A stretch of DNA of 32,857 nucleotides from Klebsormidium nitens (lineage: Eukaryota; Streptophyta; Klebsormidiophyceae; Klebsormidiales; Klebsormidiaceae), in assembly GCA_000708835.1 (NCBI GenBank), contig DF237734.1, positions 1-32,857 on the forward strand, written 5' to 3'. The notes under the pieces are model-generated. The model ran no database searches and had not been told where the DNA came from. It was given only the letters and a program-made list of their open reading frames with translations. Position numbers and translations under genes: made by a program. Every line of letters begins with the position of its first letter. Within the stretch, counting starts at the first letter, position 1. Below are positions 10,246-21,633 of this stretch, in pieces.

Positions 10246-10905
10246 TGCTACAACAGACCTTTTCCCCTGCACCCTCAGCAACTCTAAGAGGAGCCTCACA
10301 CTGCCAAAATCCTCCAGCCCGCCCACTTTTAAGAGCAAATATACCGTAGTTTGCCAACCCCTGCAACTTGCAAGCTTTCTCGCCGCCCTTGACTCCCTCT
10401 GCCTCGCGCCTTAGAAGTTTCTGCCCTGGTGCTGGCTAGCTCTTTTACTGTACACAAAAGTACAGGATCATAATGGGACGGTGGGGGGGGTATTCTTCCT
10501 GCAGGGTGGGAAAGGACGGTTCTTTCAGACGGAATAATTCTTTTAGACTAAGACAGGGCCGGTTTACAGGGCCGGTCATTGCAACGGCAGCAGCCTTGAG
10601 CCCCCTACAAAATACAGCTTCGTACAAGGGCGCGCGCGCGGAGCGGGCTACTTCTTGAGCTTCTTGAGCTATCACCGACTCCTGAGCCTGACGCTGCTGC
10701 ATCATGCACTGATCCCGTGCCTGGGCAGAAACTAAGCTTTTAAACGCGATTGTTGGGTACGGTACTTCGTGACACTGTTCTGCAAAAGCTGACAGCAAGC
10801 GCTGGCAAAGCTGGATAAACATCTCAACATCTTGAATTGCAAGCAGCGAGTTGAGCGGCAAGCTTTTCTTTCTGCATCCTATATTTGCACCAGTTAAGGC
10901 CAAGC
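10246..10905. promoter_or_regulatory. Shared divergent promoter region, SMAP1-like (-) and DCC (+)
   Basis: The two start codons face away from each other across 660 bp, so both promoters must lie here or overlap. A poly-G tract (about 10482-10490), an alternating GCGCGCGCG at 10630-10638 and a CTTCTTGAG repeat at 10650-10666 are the only notable patterns. A minus-strand open frame (10933-10445, 162 codons) runs through the region but has no recognisable domain and overlaps the DCC start. Confidence 0.45.
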
Positions 10906-13385
10906 ATGGCGATGTCCCAGCTCGCAAGCACACGCTGCTTGACTGTCGCTGTGGGGCCTGTCACCAGCAGTGCAGGGAGGATATCCACCAACTCTGCTGC
11001 AGGGCCCCTTCTGCCGTCAAGGCGTAATCCATGCAGACAGCAGTTGCGCAGAGCTGCCCCCTTGTTCGTCTTAGACTTGCCTACAGGAATGCAAATGCAT
11101 GAGGTGTCACAATTGGGCAGACGGCAGCAAAGTGTGCGCTGTGCTGCGCACAAGGAACTGAGTGTCACACTGGACTCGCCAAAGGTGAACGAACGAGCTG
11201 GCCTTGGCAGTTCGATGGAACAGGCCGGCGGTGACCCGGGCGATGTCTACTTTGCTAAGGACAAGCGGCCAGTCATTCTTTTTGACGGTGAGCCGCGAGA
11301 GAGGCCTTCTCCTTCTGAGCAAGGAGCATTGAAGCTTGCTGTTGCAGGAATGTAACGTATGAGGGTAGGGCAATAACAATCTGCCACAAAGGGCCCTTGT
11401 CTTGAACCTGAATTTTCAATGAGCCCTTGTATTTCAGTTGGGGGCCAGCTCAGTCAAAGCTGAGAAAGGGATGCTGACTGCATGCAAATGCATGTGAAGT
11501 TTACCCGTTGAGGTTGGGGCAGATGCAATCATCCTGTGGACTTCTCAGAAGGAGTTTCTTGCTGGATGCAACTTGGTCAGTCTTATCTGCATGCACGGCA
11601 AGTTGTGGCCGGTTGTGCAGAGTTTTGTCACTTCAAAGCTTCACCTGAATTGTGCCCTGGGCTTACTCTTAGAAACAGTACAATCCTGATGAAGGCCCTT
11701 CTCAACAAAATTTTGCACAGTTGGTCGTGCGTTTTCCTGTTGCTTAATCTGACAGTTTCTGCCAAAATTGTAACGATCTACATGCTTTGCTTGCAGGTGT
11801 ATGCAATCTGTGCAACAATGGTGTCAACTTCATGCTTGATCATGATCCTAAGGGGTAAGTCCACAATCCTTAGTAACTCTACTTGCTAGAGACCTTGTTT
11901 AGCCATGTTAATTCACTATTTTTCTACCCAAATCTACAGGGAAGCTTGTGTCGAGCCACCTTGAGCAAGTGAGAGTACACAGCCTTCAATCACCAAACAA
12001 AGCCCCCCGCCTTTGTCAAGATTACTTGTGCTGGAATGGGGCCTATGTCCTGCCTTGAGTAAAAAGGTTCTCGTTTGGGTTGGGGCCTTAAATCAATTCA
12101 GGAGTACCTGTCTGGATTGCGGCTCACATTCCCTGGCATGAGTGACAGGAGGAAAACCTTGTGGTAGAGATCAGCTTTCACCTGCTTTGGGTTTCTGCTG
12201 ACCGCAAGCTCCTCTTCTGGACCCTTTTTTCCAGTTCCTGGTCAAGACGGTCTGCATGTGAACCTTACGTTGATCATCTCAGGCAGACTGGCTTCTTCAT
12301 TTTCTCAACTGCCTGCCTCGTGTGCAGGAATCTGCGCTTCTCGGCGCTCCAGAGCGAAGCGGGACGGGCGCTCCTGCGCCGTGCGGGTCGGGACCCCCAG
12401 GACATCACCAGCATCGTCCTGGTGGAACCAAACAAGTGAAGACTCTGAACTCTTGGCTAGCGTTTTGAAGTCGACAGAGTTATTTGGACCTCTGAATGGA
12501 AACGACACTGTCTTTGAAAGTCTTTACTTTTACAGAAGACCTGGTGTTTCTAGCTTCCTCATTCTGAACGTGGTATAGATGCTGAAGACATGGAAGTGGC
12601 TTTGTGAGTATATCCCTCAGCCTCTACAGCTTGAACGCCGCTTGGGTAGATTTCTTGGATCCGAGCGGGTCATTGACGTCATGAAAGAGCGTTATGCACG
12701 TGAGCAGCGCAATCAGAGTTGTGTCAGCTTTAACTCATGTTTGAGTTGCGGGTTGCGGATTCAATTTTGCCAACAGATCCAAGGAAAGGTGTTCTTGCAC
12801 AGGTTGACAATGTTTTCTCGTGATACATCCAGGTGCTACATTCGCTCCGAGGCAATACTGCACATTGCGCAGTACTTGCACCAGCCGCTGATTGCTTTTG
12901 GACATCTCGGCCTGATCGTACCTGGGTGAGTGTCGCTGCTGGTGAAGCCTAAGTCTAATTGAGCGAGTCGGTGAAACCTCTTTTTACGTGCCGCTTCTTG
13001 AAGCTCTCTAATCTGTTCTTTAAGACCAGGACCTGAACGGTTCTACCAGGACCTATTTCTAGAACCGTTCTTTGCTGTTCGACAAGATGTCCCGCCAAGC
13101 AAAGCGCTACGGATTATTTTTGAAAAATTCTAAGCCCGCCCTGTAACTCCCGATACCCATCATTTCTCAAGCACGACTCACGCAAGATCTGTTACGTCTT
13201 TGGATCAGGATAATATGTTAATCTGCAAGCTTCTCCAATGCGTTTTAAAGTTTCTCGCCCACTGATGCAGGTTTTTCCGGGACAAGTTCTACAACCTGAT
13301 TGCTTACAACCGATACAGCATCATGGGCAAGCGGAACATGTGCCGTATTGGAGATCAACGATTTGTTGATAGGTTTGTTAGCTAA
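10906..13385 (+). CDS. DCC-family (DUF393) thiol-disulfide oxidoreductase, probably plastid-targeted
   Basis: Model: 10906-11287, 11797-11854, 12328-12435, 12833-12925, 13271-13385; 251 aa, all GT-AG and in phase. After a leader of about 90 residues, rich in Ser/Arg/Ala and ending in QSVRCAAHK (transit-peptide-like), the DCC domain starts at RPVILFDGVCNLC. The CxxC pair is Cys130/Cys133, encoded at the start of exon 2. Further family features are NFMLDHDPKGNLRFSALQ, IRSEAILHIAQYL and a C-terminal FRDKFYNLIAYNRY. Plant DCC proteins are putative thiol-disulfide oxidoreductases; their substrates are poorly defined. A second ATG at 10912 is a possible start. Exon 2 is only 58 nt. The introns hold nothing recognisable. 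Confidence 0.93.
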
Positions 13386-14862
13386 GTTCGCTCGGTTGCC
13401 AACATCGGAAAGCCCTATTGTTGGGGTGTGCCAAGACGGAGAGATTCAGTGTATACATAGGTGGCGTTTTGTGTGATAAAGTGCGGTCTTCTTGGGTTGT
13501 GTAATTAGGTTGACTTACGCGAGTTGGGTTACGCGAATGGATTTCAGGGACATTGAGAGCACGCATAGGGTTCCCCTCGAGGTCAGATTCATGCACGCAA
13601 ACAAAGGTAGCGTGTCCAGATTGAATGTCAGATCTAAATAGAGTGCTTGTGGTTGATTCAGTGAGTTGTTGAGTCTAGCTGTTATAAAACCGTAGATTTA
13701 GTGCATGCTTAAGTTGCCCGCACTTCTCTAGCGCGCTCCATTTGATCAGCCGTCGGTGACTCTACATTGAAGACAGAGGTTGGCTAGCTCATTTCAGATT
13801 GCTTGAATCTAGTTTGTGTCTGTGGTGTAACCTAGGTTGATGTTTTGTAAAGATCATTTTGATGTGCTGTGAGGCTGATTTAATGAGCACGGTTGGCTTG
13901 CGTCCAATCTATTTGGAAAGATGTCGCGGTTCGCTCTCCCAAAGCCAAGCGCACAGGTTCTTGTGCGTTATATCTGAAGAGCTGGCGCCTGAGTTGAACT
14001 AGTCCTGCGGTGAAGTGGACGTTTCGAGTGTTGTCGCGGAAGATTCCTCAACAACCTGATCGGCAATTACCTCTGGAACGTCGAGTGCAGTATGTCACGG
14101 CATGCCGTGCATTTAACTTGAAGCAGACTGTACCTGTGGACTGGGACTACGAACTTTTGCACGAGACTCAAGCGCGGTATACCACTGCTGTTTTGGTTGT
14201 TGCCAGGCCTTACAGCGTCACTGTCATGCAGAATAAGTAAACATTACATTCTTATGCTGCATAAATACGCCCATACTGGGGGCAAATAGATTGTCGCAAG
14301 CAACGGCCCGAGTCTCGTTGCATGCATGCGCATCGAGATTTGAAACGACTGTATTTGCATGCAAGAACTCGAATCTTCACGTATCATCACGACGCGCACT
14401 CTTTCATTCTATTCACTAAAGCTTACTCAAGGGCGCGTCCAATTCTCAGCATGCGTGATAATTCAATACCGTTACATTCGATCCAGCGTGACGTACTGTA
14501 CTAGTTAGCAGCAAAACCATTGGATTTTGTGTACAAAGTCGTGTAGTAAACGCATCACCGATCACAACTCGCTCTCTTCAGCTCTTTGTCTCGAGCCTAA
14601 AATTGTCTCGCACCTGTACAACAAATTGCATGCAGTGCAATTTTTCTAAAACACAAACTCAAAAACGACGGCCCATCGTCCTCGGAAAATGAACAACTCG
14701 CGCAAACACACTGTAATGTCCTGATTAATGACACAATACCACTGATCAATTTGATAACCAACGCGTCATGCAGCTGCCGCAACCGGAAAACGCTATTTCA
14801 ACAATTGAAAAACACTGTACAAATGCGCGCAAAATGAACGACTACAACCCAAGTCAACTCAA
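13386..14862. other. Convergent intergenic region between DCC and SDR genes
   Basis: About 1.5 kb between two convergent stop codons, so it contains both 3' UTRs. No gene, tRNA or repeat could be supported. Open frames (for example 14010-14240 +, 13596-13378 -) are short and lack exon-like composition or flanking splice sites. Confidence 0.5.
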
Positions 14863-17800
14863 CTAGCGCCGAGAGCCCGCCTTCTCCCGTTGCTTCTCCT
14901 CGCTCTTGTCCTCTTCGCTCTTGTCCGCTTTTGGGAAGCCTCCTGCCTCGTACTGGTCTTTCGTCGGCTGGCCGACTTTAATATTGAACGTATCGATTAC
15001 ACGTTTCGCCATGGGAGGATCTTGCACGATCCACAGGCGAAGGCCGACGTCGAGCACCTCGGGGGCGAGTGCCCGGTAGACCCCGAGCATGTTGTACCAG
15101 ACTGGGAGGATAATGTCGTGCTTCTTGTACCGGGCGGCCTTGACAGCGTCCCGGGCCATCATGGCGGTCGGGACAATGGGGTAGAGCCCCAGTTGCTCCT
15201 GCAAAAGGATCAGCAGTGGAAAGAATCAGAGAAAACAAAACGATGCCAGATAGAAGGTCTCCTCGGTTTAACTGCCGACTCGGATCTGGGCAACGAGTCG
15301 TTGGCTGCCAGCAAGAGAAGCTATTGACTAGTTGGAACGAGGAGTCCGCTGCGTGTGCTAGAGTGTGTATCTCATTTATGTGGACACTCAGCACTTATAT
15401 TTGAACAGTTCGCTGCACACAGTGATTGCCTCAAACGTCACAGGTATCCCTACCCGAAGCGCGCAATCAGGTTGAGAGTCTGGGCGGCAGCTTAAGTGCC
15501 GAACGACAAGGGGCAGAAGTCGGCACTTCTACTCTTGTGGATCACCACCTTCGACCGTTTTAGCAGCAGCACCCTTCTTGCGCACCTTCTGCGATAGAAG
15601 GGTCCAGCGCGCAAGCTATGAAGCGGACTTCACCCTGCGCTAGACTGGGGATGCGATACTGTGACGCAAAAAACCTGAATCCAAATCCGTCGTTCCCCTG
15701 GAACCTCCAACCCTGAGATTCCCACATCTTAGAAACCAGTTTTGCCTGGAACATGGTTGACAATAGAGTTTCTTTGACCGCCGCTCCACCCCCTCGCTTT
15801 TCCTCGCTTCTTGTCCCGTTCGGATATATTTGTAGGAGAGAGCATAATAATCAGGTCCGTTTCAACATCAGACTAAACAGTTCAAACGAGTACCACAAAG
15901 TTAGAACAAAAACCTCTTATGACACGCCGACAAAACAGCGACACCCTCTCGAACAACTACGTTTTTTGCGCTCAAATGTTACTCACATTTCTAAGATCTC
16001 GTGCCTTCTCCGGCCCGGGCACTTTCCCCTCGGCCTGCGACATTTTGCCGTCGGAAAGCTCGCTCTTGGTGACCCCGGGGGAGAAGATGGTGATCGGTAC
16101 GCTATCCCCGAGCTCGATGCGGAGAGTGTGGAAAAAGTTGGTCACCGCGGCCTTGGATGCCTGCGCGCCCGGAACACAAGGCCGGGTTAGGGAAACTGTT
16201 CAGGCAATGTCAATGTGGGGTTAAGAAAGCCGCGCGCTGGGAGATACTGCCGGGTTAGGACACCGCCTGGGAGACACAACCCGGTTCCAAAACTTGCCCG
16301 GAAACACGCCCGGGTTAGTAAAACTGGCCGGATTAAGAGGAGATTCTCGGGAGAAACGGCCGGGTTGCGAAACTGCCCGGGATTGCATTCGGGTGAAGAG
16401 AACTGCCCAAACTGCCCGGGGATACGGCCAGATTACAATAGGGCCCGAGGAACCGGTGGCTCGAGGACAGGAACACGAGCCGACAATGTTGAACACTGAG
16501 GCTTTCTGAGGAAGGACGTCAGAAATAGGTGTGAAGGGATCTTTCAGAGGCGCCTCATGATAGCTAAGCTTCGCAACATGAAGCGGAGTGTCTTGCAAAG
16601 CTCGCAACGAGACCGGAGTGCCACGACCAGATCAATAGAAAACACCCTGACGGAGTCGAACTGCACAAACTATAGAGTTAGCCGACTTACATTGTAGATG
16701 GAGTTTCGCGGCTGGGGCACAATGGAGGAGACGGATGAGTTGACCACGATCTGGCCGCGGTTCTTCTGCAGATGCTCCAACGCGTGGTATGTCATGTAGA
16801 CGTAACCCCAGAAATTGACGTCCTGAAAAATGTGATTTGAGACACTTGAGCGGCGGGTTGCGGAGAGATTCTTGCATCGGCAGCACGTCAGCAACTTGAA
16901 CTGACGGGACTTCGAGGAACGTTCCAATATCTTAGCCCTACCATTAGACTTCTGAAAAGCAGGACTGGATCCCTGTTGGCATTTTGCGAGCTTTGCAAGT
17001 CTGAATGGTTAACACGAAGTGGGCCGTGTAAACGTATGCTCGAGAGTCAACGTCGTCGTGTAGGAAAATTGTCATCGAGTTTTGTAAGACGTGATTGTTA
17101 CGTCTGAGTCAAGCACGTTGGCACACGTTAAAGTTGCGGGACCCGCTCAGCCTAGACCGCCCGTCTGTTAGTAGACTGTTCACATTCATGTTCCATTTTT
17201 TTCGACCATTTTTGCAATCTGTTCTGTTTCCTTTTCAATTCTGTTGCGACGCTGACAAACCGAGGACGACCAGGTACCGTTTTGCCGCAATAGTTGAAAA
17301 CGTTCCATCCAAGGGGAGATTCTCAGGTTTAAGGAAAAACGGGCGGGGTGCATTCTTACCATGATGGAATCGAAGCGTTTCGTGTCGGTGGCGTCTGTGA
17401 AGAGATACGCATGGAACATCCCCGCGTTCAAGGCCAGGGTATCAACTGCATAAAGGATAGGGAAAGTAAAGTTAGAGAAAGCACCTATCGAGCAGTATGC
17501 CAAACGAAGCCTCTCTTGTGGGACGCATCTGAGTCCAACTTCATGGTGAATTTGGACCAGAATGTCAATCGAAGGCTGTTGACAAGCGGTAATGCCCAAT
17601 CGAGAGCCGACTTGATCACTTAGCCGACTCTGCTACTCTTGCTTTTGTGGCCACCGATTTGAAGGCTTTTCAGAGAAATGCGTACGATGTGTTCTGCGAG
17701 AAAGCAAAGTGTACCGATAATGAGATTTCGCAAAGGCTGCCTGTACAGGTGAGCTCGTCAAACGAGGTCCAAACGGGGGTAGCTCGGGGTCAACAACCGC

Positions 17801-19854
17801 CCCAGGTAAAAATGGTTACAACCGCTTTCCATGCTCCGAGGACGGCCTTGCCTGTCCGCCCAAACCCAAACCTCGGTGGCCTTGAATAAAATCGGTCATC
17901 AGCAATGTCAGTTGGATTTTGTTTCTGGGCGGACGGGCCAACCGCACGCTCTAGGGACCTGGTTAAGAAAAATGCACCAGCCAGATTGGACTCTATCCAT
18001 ACATTGTTGACTGTCTGACCTGTTTCGTTCGTGAACCTAGGACCTTCAAGCGCTCTATAGATGTCCTTGAAGCGACCGAGCCGTCCAATTCTGTCAGATA
18101 GGTATCAGACATGCAGAGCATACCTTTCGGCCTTTAAGTAGATTTCTGACAAGAGAAGCTGGGTAACTCCATTGGAAACAAGAGAAGCTCAAGAAGCAAG
18201 GCTGAGGTCGAACGCCTGCTTACTCTTTTTGAAGTGCGCAAGTGCTGCGTCAACCGCTGCCTTACAGCCCTCTTCGGTTCCAAGGTCTTGCTCAATTACC
18301 AACACGTCTGGAGCACCCATCAACCTGCGGCACAAGTGCAACGACGTCATCATGATGCACCGCAGAAGGATCTGATCCTGTTGTCGAAGCCGGCAGAGGA
18401 CTCAAGTAGATTGACGTGCACCATTAGGAATACAGACAACTGCCATGAGTAAGTAGATGTTGCAAGTCTTGACAATCAGCAAGGAATGCACATCTGTACC
18501 GTTTACCCTCCAATCCCATGTAATTGCAGACCATGTTCCACCATCTCTCCTCTCCCACTGGCAACTGTGATGAGTCATGCGTGTTCGGAAGGACCATCAT
18601 GATTCCACCAGATCTGACCAAATATGGCCAAATGCTCCCCTTGACAAAAACCTATTCCCAGCAATACTTCTTAACGCTGTCAAACTGAGCCTTTCCTTCA
18701 ACAGACGCACCTCTGAATGGTCTCTACCTGCACAATACTTCCTCGCAAAGTGTTTCCTCACTGTCCCGACAAAGAAACTGAGCTCTTACCTGGCTTCCTC
18801 GGCAACTTCCTCCAGCTTCTCCCCCCTCCGAGCCACCAGCCCCAACCGTGCGCCGAGACGTGCGTACTCGTATGCCATGTGCTCTCCAATACCTAAAATG
18901 TCAGTGCTTTGATTGCTCTGATTGCGATCTTGTCTAGCAGTCTGCATCAAGCTGCCCCATGTTAAACTGTGAATAAAAGGACTCAATTATACTGTGGTCA
19001 GGGATGGAATTCGCTTGTTAAAAGAGAGTCTGATCCCTGCGACTCGGCAGGCGGAAGAAGACCCCTTGCTAGACAAAAAAGAATTTTGTTCATGGGAGAA
19101 TGCATCTTCATCTCAGAGATCCAAAGCGCAACTTCATAGGCCGCTATTTGTTCTGCAGTCTCGACTTGTGCTTTGCCGCTCCATACATGCATTATAGTCT
19201 GGTGTGCAGTCCTTGTGCGAATCAAGAACAAACAAGATCCATCTCTTGCAGCGTCTCACCTGATGAGGCTCCAGTAACCACGACCACCTTGTCCTTCATA
19301 TCCAGAGGCTCCATCGTCAACGCCTTATATAAGCGGACCCCCCATACGGCCGGCAACACAACAACCAGCCCGGCTATCCCCAACGGATATGCGGTCACAT
19401 TCAGAAGCTTGGTAGTTGCAGCCATCACTCTGTCGCCAAGTGTCGGCTCCACAGCAACTTTGTTTCTTGGCTTCTTCTTTTCAGGGGGATCCCCTCTGCC
19501 ATTGCTTGCAGCCGCACGGATTGACTGCCTTTCTTCAGAGCTCAGGCGCGTTGTATGCTTTTTGCATGTGGCTGCTCTGAGTTGGGAACGCCTAAAGGTT
19601 CTCAAAAACGACTGGTCAGAGCTGGTGTGGCCTGGGATGACTAGCTGGGAGCAGCTCAAGCTGGCTTCAGCTGCTGAGATGGTAGACGGCCCACTTGGCT
19701 TGCAGCAGCTTTTCTGACGCAAAGACTTGCTCGAAGGGCAGGCTAAGGAAACCACGCCCATGTCACTCCGGTTCTGCAATCTTGCTGACGTTGATGACAT
19801 CATCGCCGTGCATCTCAACGGCACCTGAGAGGTGCTTGCACTGCAAGCATTCAT
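14863..19854 (-). CDS. Short-chain dehydrogenase/reductase, 11-beta-HSD / steroleosin type, seven exons
   Basis: Minus-strand model: 19854 (or 19425)-19260, 18892-18790, 18324-18224, 17445-17360, 16822-16691, 16160-15987, 15198-14863; all GT-AG and in phase. From ATG 19425 it is 365 aa, from ATG 19854 it is 508 aa. In 365-aa numbering: a hydrophobic anchor (about 12-30), the NAD(P)-binding TGASSGIG (51-58, split over exons 1/2), catalytic Ser182, and Tyr195/Lys199 in YNASK. NNAG is replaced by LNAG (129-132), as in some 11-beta-HSD1-like enzymes. The anchor followed by KVVVVTGASSG matches plant hydroxysteroid dehydrogenases (steroleosins). The tail is Lys/Glu-rich. The upstream 143 codons are Ser/Arg-rich, open and transit-like; whether they are translated is unresolved. 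Likely a membrane-bound NADP(H) steroid or lipid alcohol oxidoreductase; substrate unknown. Confidence 0.92.
16161..16450. repeat. Degenerate GC-rich minisatellite in an SDR intron
   Basis: About 290 bp made of imperfect 30-60-base units around the recurring words GCCGGGTTAG, AAACTGCCCGGG and GGGAGAxAC (for example near 16181, 16249, 16309 and 16360). It abuts the 3' splice site of exon 6 on the minus strand. Short open frames here are by-products of the repeat. Confidence 0.7.
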
Positions 19855-19860
19855 CTTCGT

Positions 19861-21633
19861 CTGCCTCAAGAACCCCAATTCAACAAGAGGTACTTGATCA
19901 GCACTTTGTAGATTAAGCTAGGAATAGGACCTTCTCTTCAAGTCCAACTGCGTCTTCGCTTCCTCTTCCAGGCCGTATTGCAATGCTGCGCTGACAAAAA
20001 ACTGATTGGAAGAGCTGACCCCAATCCAGCCGTTGGCAAAGGAAGAGGAAGCCTGTAAGGATGCATGAGGCGCCTTTCCTCCAGCTCATTGTCCAGCTCG
20101 GCGCCCGGGCTGACGTGCGCTGCATGTCTTCCATCTTGCATGGCATGGCGCCTTTGCTCCTGGACCATGACAATGACACCCCAACTCTGGAGTAATGGAG
20201 ACCACGTGGCGGACCAAAAAGGGACTCTGCAAAATCTGTTAAAGGTGAACCGTCCGATGATGGCTTCTGGTCAACCTGCGCGCGCGTCCATTGCTTCTGC
20301 TTCATCCGGTCATGTTAGGAAAGGTGTACCAACAAGCCAAGGTCGCTGGCACGCTGGTACCGTACAGTCTCAGCTTGTTGGCAGGTAGGTACCTGGTACG
20401 TCCATAGTTGCTGGCCAAGAAGCGGACTCATATCCTTTTCCTAATAAGATCCCCAGCTCAGGTACGGGGAATGAAAAGCTGCTCCAGTGCAGGGCTCACT
20501 GTACATACCTAGGTAATCGCCATTGGACCAACGATGGCAACAGGCTCTCAATGACCTGTTTTAGGCTTGTACCAGATTCTCATCAGAGCTGTATGTATTG
20601 CGGGACAGCTCAATTCAGCAGGAGGTCACCTAGCTCAGATTGAGCGAAACAACAACGATGGGAATGGTCACCCTGCGTCAGCCAGAATACTTCTGCAATA
20701 TGGAGCTTTGGAGCTCATGAACAAACTGAAAGAATCAAGGGAATATGATCAGTGGATTCCTGCAGGATAGGTGCTAAGAGCTAGCTGGATAAGCTACAGG
20801 CTAATCACTCACAGAGGCTGCAAGGAAATGCACGCATGTGTTCGTGCACAGAAATTGTTGCAAAGAGACTTAAGTTGAAGAGCTTTGAGCCTGCCATGGT
20901 AGCCGTCCGACAACGCCTGGTGAGCTGCAGCTGTTCTATTGCAAGTGCACCGTCTCACCTTCAGGAGCTTGATCCGTGCAGGTTGCGGGAAAAAGCTTAA
21001 ATGTGATTTGCTTTTTGGATAAGGAGTCTCTTGATATAGCTGGATGCTGGATGGTGAGCATTGCCCGCAGGGATTGAAAGGTAGGCTGATGAGATACGTG
21101 GACTGATTGAGGAGCCCAACTGCTGAACGGTACCGGCGTTTGCGGACCTATTCCACAATGCGCAAACACCCAGGCTCTGCAACAAGTTTGCGTAACAAAT
21201 CACACGATGCCAATTTCACTGACCGAAAGTGGTGCTTTTTGGCAGGGACATGTACCACCCTTTGTCGCATGAGGCATGATCAAGATCAGGACTGGCTGCG
21301 GAAGTGGAGCATGTACAGAGAGCTAAAACAGCTGCAAAATCACCCCACAAAAGCCACTAATCGAAGCAAGCGCGCTTCATAAGAGCAGGTCTGACAGCCT
21401 CACAAAAGACAAAACTCACTTACTCCACAGAGAAAAGCGCACAGCCTGGGCTTCAGGCGCACATGAACCTTGTGCACCGTCTTGGCCTCTCATTATTCGT
21501 TTGAAATGTTAAGATAGAGCTTTTCAGCTCTCTAGGACACTGGCATGTAGCCAAAATAAGGACCTAGGTAGGTCTGCTACTCGTATTGCAGTATCCAGAT
21601 TAGCAGAACCGAACAGATTGCCTGCGAGCAATT
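19861..21633. other. Divergent region between SDR (-) and kinesin (+); unassigned open frames
   Basis: About 1.8 kb holding both promoters and 5' UTRs. Open frames occur at 20305-19913 (-), 20567-20770 (+) and 21107-21382 (+, ending RELKQLQNHPTKATNR). They are AT-richer than real exons here, share no clear splice connection and match no family I know. A small gene at about 20570-21380 (+) cannot be excluded. No clear promoter element was identified. Confidence 0.4.

Noticed and set aside
10445-10933. 162-codon minus-strand open frame between the SMAP1-like and DCC genes
   Set aside because: No recognisable domain or splice context, it overlaps the DCC start codon, and its composition is unlike the real exons; treated as chance in a promoter region.
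11940-11968. Possible 29-nt micro-exon in DCC intron 2 (CTACAG acceptor, GTGAGA donor)
   Set aside because: Including it introduces a stop codon, while skipping it joins exons 2 and 3 in the frame expected for the family.
16294-16509. Open frames over the SDR intron minisatellite
   Set aside because: They follow from the GC-rich repeat and have no start or splice context.
20567-21382. Possible small plus-strand gene upstream of the kinesin
   Set aside because: Open frames are AT-rich, could not be joined in phase by good splice sites, and match no known family.
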